Of a stretch of DNA of 64,000 nt, positions 1-12,400 are shown in pieces (the stretch's first letter is position 1; each line of letters opens with the position of its first letter). A program made the translations under genes and the position numbers. The notes beneath the pieces are model-generated. The model saw only the letters and a list, made by a program, of their open reading frames with translations. It had not been told where the DNA came from and made no database searches. Source of the stretch: Oxyruncus cristatus (Eukaryota > Chordata > Aves > Passeriformes > Cotingidae); NCBI GenBank assembly GCA_013399855.1, contig VXAY01006963.1, positions 34,640-98,639 on the forward strand. The letters run 5' to 3'.

Positions 1-325
1 CTCCATCAGTGTAGGATAGGCATTCTATTGCTTTACAAGTCTTAAAAAACCTACAAATTCCTATTTGTTGTTTATTGAAAGAGAAATGGAAGTCCTGTAC
101 AAACTATGGCTATTAAAATGATATCAATGAAAAAGACAATTTCTTATGAAACAAATGATGCACACCACATAAAATAGACAAAGAACTTCTGCTTAGTTCT
201 GTACTGCACGCTTTTGCTTTGCATTAATTTTGATTAAAAAAGAAAAAACTATTTACTGTTCTTAAATTGAATTTCATTATTTAAGCAAACAATGGTATAT
301 AACTTAAATTAAAAATATTTTTTAC
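1..325 (-). other. PIK3R1 intron (partial), leading off the left edge
   Basis: This is AT-rich intronic sequence downstream of the exon at 326-405. I checked for the next PIK3R1 exon (expected to open with a proline-rich LPPKPP segment) and did not see it. No repeat or RNA gene is recognised. Confidence 0.85.
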
Positions 326-405
326 CTGGTACAGGCTGTCTCTCATTCCATTCACTTGTGATTAAAGCTTCCAGTATTTCTTTGTGGTGTTCCGTATTAT
401 CAGAG
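326..405 (-). CDS. PIK3R1: PIK3R1 coding exon: end of BH domain and linker
   Basis: This 80-nt exon encodes residues 279 (split) to 305 plus one base. The peptide is [16 protein letters not shown] followed by [10 protein letters not shown]. The invariant SEWNERQP leads into the second proline-rich segment, which must lie in the next exon off the left edge. The acceptor is CATCTCTTACAG|C and the donor is CCAG|GTAAAA. About half of the 18 residues from Asp281 to Trp298 differ from human p85-alpha, although length and flanks are conserved. This is the last PIK3R1 exon in the window. Confidence 0.95.
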
Positions 406-3400
406 CTGTAAGAGATGGATCAGGCAGTAAGAATTAGGAGAAATGCAAAGTTTACTTTAGAATTATTCAAGAAACATCAGAAAAATTTACTACAATGCCC
501 TCTCTTCAGAAATAAGGTCAGAAAATTACTTAATTAAACTTACTTTTGTAAATAACTTACCCACATTTGCGGTAGAAAATACAATAAAAATGACCCACAT
601 ACCTTGTGATCTGGAATCTGAAAAGCAGAGGGCTGAAAATTTCAGCCAGAGACCTTGCATTCAAAAGATTTTTACTGGAGGCTTGACAAACTCTGAGGAA
701 ATGTTTGAGCAAATACTGGAGTGTGAGCCAATATTGGGGAGGTATATTTGGAGATCTGATGAGTTTCTTCAGCAACTGAGCATACTCTTCTGAGCTCTGC
801 ACTTCTGCAAGCAAACAGATAAAAGGCTCTTGAAATCAGCACAGGAACATTCAAGCAAAATGAAACTATATGAGACTCCTTTAGAAGCATCAATTTCACT
901 CAAAAAAATAATTCTGTCCTTTATTAGCGCTGTAAGATTTCTTTTGTCTTTTAAAAAAGTAAAATGCTCAGAGTAGAGTGAAGAACAAGTATTTAAAAAT
1001 CGAATGGAAACAGATATGCATTTTGGTAAAAACCGCAATATGTTCAGAGCGTACTGGTAGAAGTCTGTCGTGTGTTTAGCGTTACACGTGATTGGGTAAT
1101 TCAGAGATGCACTAGATAAGTCTCACAGGTGCTGTTCTAACTTTGAAGGTTACCAGTAACAATATCCTGTCCTGAGATATATAACAGAATACTTGGCCCA
1201 TGTGCTGAAAGACTACAAACCGTACTTGTTTAAAATGACCACTGAAGATGATGAATCTCACATGCATGTATTTCTCACTTCATAATCTGCAACTCCCAAT
1301 GTAACACAGAACTCCATGACCTCTATTACATTTATTTTGTCAGCACTGATAAAAAGTTAAAAATTAGCTTTCTGCATACAGATAAGTCCTTGATTTTTCC
1401 CCCCAGTTCTTCTATAGTATTTCTACTTACTAAAACAAAGAGAACTGTGTAATCCCTTATATTTTCCATTATGTTTACATAAATAAGTGACCAAATAATA
1501 CAGAATAATGTCTAGTTCTGAATTGAAACAGCTTTCATCAAAAGTGGTGAAGGTATTCATCTTTTCTGAGATGCTGCCACATTGTGCAGAATCTTCCCTG
1601 TTCTGTGAGTGACAACTGGACCACCAGATTCTCAGAATTCTAATAAAAGCTTTTTTGTTTGACATTTGAAATAATGTGATAATCATACCTTGAGCTACAG
1701 AAATCATGTCACTGTGAACAGCTGCTGGAATGATGGGATTTGGCAGGTCCAGGATATACCTCTTGAGAGCATCTGATATAGTATGCACATCAAATGTCTC
1801 TAAATCTAATGAAGAGGCATCTAAAGGGAAAGAGCAACATACTTTTTAGACTTTAGAAACTGGAAAAAATATACAAATCTCATTATATTAGGGCTTCATA
1901 ACAAGCCAAAATTGCTAACTTACATCTCACTTATGGGGAACAACCCATAAGAAAGAATGTAAGACACCAAGAAACATCTTTGAGACTAACAACATACAGT
2001 GTTCAACACCATGTCCAGGCCTTTGGTACGTGATGAACCAAATGGCTTCCACAGCTGTGTGTGGCCTTCTGCCACATACAGTTCAGGGCTGAACTCAGAG
2101 TAACAGTAGTGATTTGCTGCATGTTGGAAAGTTAATGGAACATCAGAATATTTTTAACAGGTCTCTGTTTTATGTGTAAATATTTTGTGTAAGAAGTAAG
2201 TATTAATCAAAGGTTTGGTCAAATGCCACTTCTCTACTGGTAGCTACTTATATTATGACTGAAAGTTTGATTAACAACTTGGGGCTCCAAGTTTGTAAAT
2301 ATTCATGTAAGTCGAAACAAATATACATGTGCAGAACTTGTGCTTGGTGTTTTATGCAGCTGTTGGGACTTATCTTGTAGAACCTGATACCCTTCCAGAA
2401 TAGTTATGACTTGGGACAAGGTTTGGGAGTGTCACATAAAGGAATATCAGCAGGAAAAATAAAAACAGGAAAATATAGAAATCCTTACTTAGTAGGAGCC
2501 AGATTAGGGTTCATCCTGAAACATAAAACTCTGACACAGTAAAGTCCTCAGTGTTTACAAAAAGATCCATATTTGGTACAAGAATTTAAAGGCAATTAAT
2601 GCTGAGCAACATTCTATACTAGCCAGGTCCTCCGTAAAATAACTCCTGAATGCATTTGGCCAATTTAAACTAAAGTAAACAGGGAGGTAGAGGAAATCAG
2701 ATATGTGGTGCATCTACAAATACTGTGAAATAAGGCAGCCAAGAGGGGGTAGTGAGAAACTTAGTGCTACTCCACTTCCTTTCTGTTTTCCCCAAAGAAA
2801 AGCTTGCAGTATGAGCTCAAGTTTAATCAGAGATTAAAGAATTTGCATGAGAAAAGAGACACCATGAATGTTTCAGATGATAAAAAACTTGCAGTGTGGG
2901 AATGAATTCTACAAGAGCAATTATATGACAAAGAATCCAACCACAGATTCTTTAGAAATAGTTTTTATTAGTTTTGTCGCTCACTGAATATTTTTTGTTT
3001 CATAAGGCAAGTTTAAATCATGCTTCTTCAGTGTTGACCATGTCCTTGAAGTGTATCTCAGACTATTATAGTGAGTGCACAAGCAAGAATAAACTTACTC
3101 TGCAACTCTTTGGGTGTAATGATAAAACAGACCTGACCTCTTCATCTGTCGAGCTGGCCAGATGCAAGTCAGCTTTGATTTTAGAGCTACATAGCACTGT
3201 GCTGATGCTAACAGACAGTTATCCAATTATGGACAGCATTTTAACCATTAGCAGAACAGCACACTAATGCAAGTTCAAAACTTTGAGAGTGAAGACAACT
3301 TTGCTCTCTGAATTAGCATTCTGCTAATTCAAAGAGAGCAGGCAGAGGAGATGAGATCTGTCTGTATCCATATACCTGGATACCCACTGCGTAGCTCTGT

Positions 3401-6400
3401 CCTGGAAGATTCTGATTCTTTCTTAAAGAGAATTCAGAAAGAGTGAAGTCCTGTTTTTGTTTCTCAAACCTAACTACATTTTAAGTAAGAATACATGTAA
3501 ACCACAAGTTTTTGATCTCAGGAGATAGATAAACCTTTCATAAAAGTACATCTCAGTTTAGAAACTTAAGAAAGGATGCAGATAAATGAAGAGATATGTT
3601 TATATTGCTGCCACAGAAAATCTGGATTTATCTGGACTGAAAAATAGAGTTACAAACTAAGAATATGGCTGCTAATGTGAGGCTGCTAGCACCACAAGCA
3701 TGTCTCCTCTCCCTGCTTGTACATATATATTTCTCCCCGACCACAATCAGCAGAGGACAGGATGCCCCTTTGTTTTGAAGGAACAGACAACTCATAGTAT
3801 CATCTCTTACTCATTTTGTTAATGTTTGCAGTTATTAAAAATGAAGAGACTAATTCACAGTTTGAGTTTGCTTTCTTTGTCCCTTTGGCAACAAGGCATG
3901 TAGCCAGTTTCATTTCCCACCCCTTGTATTTTTGTGCTCCTTTAACCAAGTGAAAGCTCACACCACGCATTGCACCCCAGCTCACCACGCTGAGGTCAAG
4001 CGCTCCTCCTACAATAGCTACTGATCCCTCATACTGCAACAGAGTGTTGCCAAGACAGTATATTCTGGCCTGAAGCAGTGTTAAAGAATATCAAAAAGAA
4101 AAGGAAATATATTTCAGGAAACTTAAATGGGTGAGTGGTGTTACTGGTGTAGTTATGTTTTACTGTCTAAAACCTGAGAACCCTGTCTACAATATTAATT
4201 CAACTGTCTCTTTGCCTTCCAGTATCACTCTGTAGCAGGGTAGGTAATGTGCTGCTATTGCCACCCCACCTACTGGACCAAAACCTGCACACACAGAAAT
4301 GTATGTAAACAATGGCCATTTGTTTACAAAATAATAACCTGCAGCCTTACAGGAACAATGAATCATTATCTTGACGCGAACAAAACACCTTTTTTTTCTC
4401 TGTACATCTAGATTATCTGTCTTTGAACAAGCAAGAGGACAAGCAGAGATTAAAATAATTATTCTATTATTTTAATTATATAAAATTATATGAAAATAAT
4501 TATATCATTAAATATATACTTATTATACAAAATATATTTATTCTAGATTAAATATATAAAAATAAATATATAATTATAATAATTATTANAATAATTATTA
4601 TATTAAACTAATTATTAAAATAATTATCCACACAATGGAGCCATGAAGAAAGAATCTGTAAAAAGTGAAAAATACCTTTCATATTAAGTGTAAAAGAAAA
4701 CATTTTACATATATATGTCTTCTTAATACTGTATTATTGAGAACCAGAACATACGAGTAGGGAGCAAAGAAAAGAGGCGCGGTCTGACCACAAAATCTGT
4801 CTAGTGCTTTAAGTAGGATAATTGTACTTACCACATTCAAAAATTTGTCTTAAGTCCGCTGAGCTGCTTGAGCCTTGTGCTCCATACAAAGTTGAGCACT
4901 CCAGACCTTCAAAACAAAATCAATGGGATATATTATTTCAGTGACTGTTGCCCTGACACAATATATTACTCTTTTCTTCAAGAAGTACTTACAGTATAAG
5001 TTAGCAACATTCCATCCACCTACCACACCAAGAATGTGCCTGCTTTTTAAGGCTGTAATACAGTTCCTTGTACATTCAAACTGCTGTGTCTGCAGAAAAG
5101 TCTGGCCAAGGAAGATCAGAAATGCCAGCAGTCCCATGTATCCTACACAGCTATCCATTGGCCAGCTATAGAAGGCCGGGACTAAGAAACAGATTCACAC
5201 TGGTGTGAGAGAAAATATCCTATATGTCACATAATATGTCTAATAATCCACCTGAATAAAAGACACCAATAAAGTGTTTTTGCGTGAACAATTTTGTTTA
5301 CAACTTCCCTATTTCAGTGAAAATAGAGAAGACACAAGGAAAGAGATCATACCCTGATATGCAGAGCGCTGACAATTTAACACTATCAGTGGTGTTTCCT
5401 GAAAGCACCAGTTGCTTATGCAAAGGGTTGCTAAACACTGGCCCTTCTCATTTGACATTAGCAAGCTCCTACTCATTCAGGAAAGGTTTATGCTCTTTTA
5501 AAAGTGTCAGAGAAGTATGTGGGAAGCTATGTCCCCAAGGACAGCAGGCTGATGCTGATCAGAATATTGCTTTTCCTCTTGTTCCCCAGCTTAAGACCCC
5601 TGAATGATCAGGACTCACTGAAGCTGCTCCTTACCTCACCAGGACTATGAAGTCAACATCAGAGGAGGTGCCAGGAGGACAGAAATAGGGCAAAAGAGGG
5701 AGAACACAGAAAAAGAAAGAGGAAAGCTTCAAAATGACGGAGAGACATCAACATGGGTAAGAGGGAAAGAAAAAGCCCCATAAAAACAAGACTGGCTGGC
5801 TCAACATAACGCACCAATGAAGAATTGGCTCCTGAAGCATAAAACCAGTTCTTGTAAATTTTTCATTTTTATTATTTTCTTTGCCCCTGCTTTGGGGCAA
5901 AAAAATTACTTGTTTCCCTGTCTGGCTGTGTATCCTACTCAATGTTACAAAGGCATTTCCATAACCATCTGGTTAGAGAAAACAAAACAATACCAAACCC
6001 TTCTCCCTTACCTTTTAATAATACTCATATTAGTTGAATTATTAAATGTCATTTGAGATAAGCTTTGGTTTTGCTCCTACAGTCCAAATAGCCTCTACTG
6101 AGCAGAAACAAGTGCAACAGACCTTAAATGAGATTATTTCAGATGTTAAGTAATGTGATGCATTATCAGCTCTAGGAAGGCGAGATGCCACCTCTGGATC
6201 CAATTCTACAGTCTTGGTTCACATAAAGAACAAAAAACCTTGGTAGATTGTTCTTCAGCCTACCTTTCTTTTCAATGGTCTCTACTAACTTGACAAGAAT
6301 CGGTGGAGCAACATCAGGAGGTGCAAACTGCTCTGTAAGATCTGGAAGTGAAAAAGCTGTAAAAGAAAAAGAAGAAAAATAAGCCAAGCTACAGGTGAAT

Positions 6401-9400
6401 ACAATTACTGTTTATGAAAATCATGACACATAATGCAACCAGTTAATCTGATAACAGAACAAACATGCCATGTATCAGGGCCACAAGAGAAGACTTCATA
6501 AGTTATCAGAAAATGGAATAAAAATGAAGACAATTCTAGGACCTCACTCAGTCCTAGAACACTCTCTGTACTATCTGGGAAAAGAAAACATAATAAAAGT
6601 TTGTAGTCTACGGTTGTGCAGAAATACAATGCAAGGAAAGAAAGAAAAAAATCTTTTGGTCTGAAACATTTACATACACTGTGCACCAAGTGTTGGAACT
6701 AACACATCACTGTCTGAGAGCTGCAGATCCTGTGGGTACAACAGATTTATAAAGACCTGAAAGACCAGCAGTAGAAACAATATTTCACACTCGTAAAAAG
6801 TTCAACAATTTCTTTTTATTTCAATTTTCAGACATTATACTATTAACAATCTAGTTTACTTATAGCAAGAATCTCCTCTTCTATGAGGGCTGGTTAAGAA
6901 TAAACAGCAGTACAATAGGTAAGAGACATTTTGTAGATTCAAACAAAACTGCATACGGATTTTATACAGTTTTCATGCAATCTAGTTTCTTCATGCAGAG
7001 AACATACTCTACAAAGGAATGTTCTGGCTCTGTGACGTGAGGGATGATCTATCTTTAAATACACAATTTTTGCCAAAAGAATAATTCAAAAGTTTTAGAC
7101 TGGTTCTGTTTAACACTTGGAAAGCAAGAATGTTTACATAAAGATATTAAACTACTGCCAGAAACATCTGGCATCGTTGGATGGATTATGATTGATAAAC
7201 AAAGCTTAATCACTGAAGTAAAAATTGCCAGTTGCCTAAGTGATGGTAATCTCTGTCCAATTAAAATCACCATGGACAAAGAGAGAGCAATTCTTAAACA
7301 CACATACACATAGATGCCTGCATGGATACGTACACATACATATATACATCTGCCCCCTCCATTCTTACAAGACTGAAACTGAACAAAGTGATGAGGATAA
7401 CTAAATAAAAGAAGAAAAAAACCCAACAGAAAAATGTAAAAAATTTTGACATAGCAAAAAAAGACATTGAAATACAACAACTGAGAATGAGAAAGCATAC
7501 AATTTTGGCTGATAAATCACCCTATTTTTGATTGCATAATTTCATAAAAGTGCAAACAGTTCTACTGTGGTTTAACCCCAGTCAGCAACTAAGCCCCACA
7601 CACCTGGTTGCTCGCTTTCCTCTGGTTGGATGTAGGAGAGAATCAGAGGGGTAAAAGTGAGAAAATTCGTGGGTTGACAGTTTAATAGGAAAAGCAAAAG
7701 CCACACACACAAGCAAAGCAAACCAAGGAATTAATTCACTGCTTCCCATGGGCTGGCAGGTGTTTAGCCACTCCAGGAAAGCAGGGCTTCATCATGTATA
7801 ATGGTGACATGGGAAGACAAATGTCATCACTCTGTATATACCCCACTTCTTCTTCCCCCAGTTTTATTGTTGAGCACAATGCTATATGGTGTGGAATGTC
7901 CCTGTGGTCATTTGGGGTCAGCTGTCCCTACAAAATCCTTGTGCACCCCCATCCTCCTTGCTGGTGGAGCGAGGTGGGAAGAAGAAAAGGCCTTGACACT
8001 GTATAAGCACTGCTTTGCAGCAACTAAAACATCCCTCTGCTATCAGCACTGTTTCCAGCATCCTAAACACAGCCCCATGCTAGCTACTGTGAAGAAAATT
8101 AACTCTACCCCAGCCAAAACTAACACAAATTTAAAAACAGTATGACAGCAAGGAAGGGACAAAAGTTCAGAAGCGTAAAAAATGAGGATAAATGAAAGAC
8201 AATACATAAAAATTATTTACAAAGTAGTAATGAAGTGAAGCATACTGAGACACTGAGACATGTCTCTTGCAAAAAGAAGGAAGATGATGGTACCATAATG
8301 ATGGAATACTTTTTAGTCCATTCATAACTGAAGACATTAGAAAAACATCTGTTAGCCATAACAGTTTAACTTAGGAGGCCCAGAAAATAAGAATTCAGGA
8401 GTCCCAAAAGAGTTGCCTAAGCAGATCCCTAGCCTGCTGATGCTACTTTTTAATGACTTCTGGAAATTCAGAGCAATTCCTGGGGTCAAAAGAGTTCTAA
8501 CGCCTGACCCACACTATAAAAGGACAAGTAACATGACTACATGCTAACTACATTATAAGTCATGGACAAAGTAAAGAAAAAGCTGACACCAGACTCACAT
8601 AAAGCAATAAAAGACAGCACTATGTAAGGATTATCTGCATAGCTTTTTAGAGGATAGGTCTCTTCCTTGGTGACACCTTAGTGAGCTGAAAAACGGAAAT
8701 GAGTAGACATAATAAACTCTGAAGTTTTGTCAGATGTAGGAGATGGCGGAATTGAAGAGGAGGTGTTTAAGAGATGGAAGTGGGACCCCGCACCTGCCAC
8801 AGATGAAGGAAAGACTGCTGCATGAAGCATTACAGGAAAACTACAACTGATATGGACTTCAGTTACTTAGCTGCATTGTTTGTTGTTAATGCATGCTTTT
8901 AATAATATTTGTACCCCTTTTTACAAAAAATATCCCCTTAGTTTTAATCCAAGTTTATTCCCAATTTCCTATGGGTTCATGTTTGGTGCAATGCAGTGTT
9001 TTCCTTATTTGGTTAGCTCCTTCCCCTACCTTCCACAAATGGTTATGTACCATCCCTTTGTTATCCCTTATTTGTCCTAACCCTGCCTACACATCCCTTA
9101 CTTGTCATCCGCCTGCCCACTTTACTAGAACCTTCCTTGCTCCCCCTATATAAAGGGGAGTGCCTCTTCAATAAACAGATCTCTTTCTCTGCTCAAGAAC
9201 CGCAAGGTCCGAGTCTTTTGTCCTGCGACTCGCGACAGTCAGAGAGTTGACTTAATGTAACACTGACTAAAAGCTGAATTCAAAGAAAGCACGTCATACA
9301 GGCGTGGCTAACCATTGTATCTTCAACTAGAGTTATTAATGTAGAACAAGCTACTCAGGGAAGGAATGGACTTTTCGATTCTTTCCATCTTCAAATCACT

Positions 9401-12400
9401 TTCAGGTTCCATCTGGAACACCTCTGTTAGCTTAACATCGTATCTACTTCATCAGACACAAGATGGGCCCTAATGAAAAATGCTGCACTCCAAGCAGCCT
9501 TTGCTCAGGCATACTGAAATACAGACCACCTGATTTATAATTTTCAGATCAAATAGTTCTTTTCAATCCCAGACTAGGAATCAATCTTATGATGTGGGCA
9601 AATTTATTGAAAGAATAAACAGAAGATCAGAGTCATATCAAAGGGTATGTTATGAGAATACTTAAATTATGAGATACTAATAGCCTCAGAGAATGCTAAG
9701 GGCTTAAAATGGATCCTTTATATGAAAGGAGAAGAAAAACAGGTTTAAGAACAGAGCTTACATATTTTTACCTATGAAAGTAACTTCCTTCTCCCCTAGG
9801 TAGCTGGTTACATTAAATTTCTCCCTCTTGCATTAACAGCAACAAAATTCCATCATCTCTGAACGAAGATGTTCATCTCATAGTTCCAGTTGAAGACAGC
9901 ATTTAACCATAATTAACAGTCTAAACTGAAATTGAAAAAAGAGATGAAGAAGGAGAGATAGAGGCAGAGGATGGAAGTCAAAGCTGACAGGCATTTAAAC
10001 CATATCAGGTGACAACCTGGCAGTTCAGGGATAGTTAATCCACGCTACTGTGCAGCACAAAGAACTTTGATGTCTTCCATTAACCAAACTGTACCTTAAA
10101 AATGTGTCAAGAAATAAAAATACCTATAAACAAGGCGTATTTAGAAAAATAATTTCATTTCCCAGTTAGATGTAGGAATTAAGTCCAAGCAAAGCAAAGA
10201 GGAGAACCCACTGTCAGGGGAAGAATGCAGTTCATGGGAAGAAGCACCTTGCAAGGTGAACACAAGACAATACAGAAAACGGTTTGTCTCCATGGGACAT
10301 AAGGAATGGGGTGGTGCAGACCCTACTTAGGTTACCTAAACAGAAGGTGACTTTTCCTGCAACCCACCTGATGCTCCATGCTTTTCATCTAAACTTTAAG
10401 CAAAATTTTATCTTATAAACTATCATAATCTATTAATGAATATTTTTGTTGTACAGTGTTCATTGATCAATAATACTCTTAATTAAAGTGAAGGCTTTTG
10501 GAAGCTATGCATTTCCCTTTGTATTTATGCAAAATCTGTAATATGTCTACAGAATACATGTGTGCAAAGCAAACATCACATTGCTTAAAAAGACAGGTTT
10601 CCAATACTTCTCTGTTACCCTAAAATATGCATTTTAGGATTTCAGAGGATTTCTGATGTCTCTTCCTCCCTTTATCCTATTCCTTTCCAGAACTGAAACT
10701 TACACCTTCCAAAGACATTGCTGAACTTTAGATATGACAAGAAACTTTAAATTAATAACAATCCATTCTGTACGTAAGCAGTCTGTAATATACTTCTGTA
10801 TTTGACTGAAAATTCAGGATATTTACCTATCTTTTAATACCATGCACACGTACAAGCTCTACAGCAAAAACACACAACACACACACACACAATGACAGGT
10901 ACAAAACCTGCAGTTACCTTCAGTGACAGAAAAACCCATCTACGTCACACAGTCATAATGCTCAGCAACATAGAAGAAAAACACTCATTTCATCAGTATG
11001 TAGGAGATGGCACGAACAAATTAAAATCACTTAACCTGCCACCTGTTCTAGGGGTTGCTACTCGTTGTAGCACCTCCACTACAACTAGTGCACATCATAC
11101 TGACTTTTGCTTGAAGTTTTCTCACTTCTGGAGATAACAGAAAATTACATTCATTTAAAGGTGGAAAGCCTCACAAAATACACATCAGTTAGAAAAAACC
11201 CAAAAAACCCCACTTAACAGAACTGAACTCACAGTACTCACAGAACTGAAGCCACTTGATAACACTGACACTGAAGACAGCCCAATTTGGAAACTGTGCA
11301 TTTCAGTTTCAAAATGCTGAGAGGAAATCTCAGGGGCTAAACTGAATAAAACCACGCCTAATTGGGGCAGGGAGAGGGTGGGAGGGCAGGGCAGGGAATT
11401 TACCCCTGGAGCTAGAATACAAGTTATGCATAAAGAAGTTATCATTCTAGCTTGGGTGTTCCAAAAGAAAACTCAGCATGTATATTCAGATCTACAAAGG
11501 AAAAGGAAAACTTTTTATACAGGTCACTTTTACTGAAAGAGAACTGAACAAAAGCTCACATGCAAACTGAATTTACTACTTGATTCCAAAATAATCTTTT
11601 GTTTTGAAGAACACTGTAGGACAAAGTAGACGACTGGAGAACCAAAACCACACTTGAGGATCTGAGGTATTGTAGATCCCTTTGCTAAAAGGGATCAGTT
11701 TTTCATTTAAAGCAATAATTTCCCCCCAAAATTCCTGGTTTTCCATTGTTCTTTTTTCTTTTTTAATTCCAGGGTCTCCAAAATATTATGGTTCTGAAAA
11801 TTATTATACAGTTTTTATGCTTCTTCCTAGGTCTGGTAGTGGGGTCTCCAGATAGTAAGGAAGCTTCTGAGGATACTTGACAAAAGCTGGATTTTCCATT
11901 AGATGTTTTCACCTTGCCACAGTGAGAACCAATGAGATGAACCACAAATCAGTGTTCTTTCCAATCTACAAACTCTTCCTTCTCGCTGATACAGACAGGA
12001 CTGAACAGCTCTAAGGCAATGGCAACATGTGGGAGATGAGGGCATACCTTACGTTCAAGGTTTGCCAACATAGCTACAAAATGCAAGATGAAACCAGCAC
12101 ACAGCTGCACCTTTTGGAAGGGTTCTCAGTAAAAAGATACACTTTAGACTTAGTACCTGGCAATGACAAGTGGAAATGTGAAGCTACAATTTGGCTTCAG
12201 ATGCTTCTGAGCCAAATCTTTCATTACTGCTAGAAGAATAATGAAATGGAAAAATATATATAACATCCCTTAAAATGTACAATCCACCCCATGAAAAGGA
12301 GTTCAATTTCTAAATATTTACAGGAACTATATACTAACATCACTTGAATTTAGCTTTGAGCCAAGATTGCTCCATGAATGTTGTTATTTTTCCAGAAATG

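Larger units (their letters stand above)
1821..4831 (-). other. PIK3R1 intron, 3.0 kb
   Basis: The intron holds a strong inverted repeat at 3302-3340 and a near-pure A/T tract at 4451-4627 interrupted by one N. Otherwise I see no gene or recognisable transposon. Confidence 0.9.

Noticed and set aside
5880..5901. TTTGCCCC/GGGGCAAA hairpin followed by an A run, resembling a bacterial terminator
   Set aside because: The window is a vertebrate nuclear gene, so a rho-independent terminator has no meaning here. The stem is short enough for chance.
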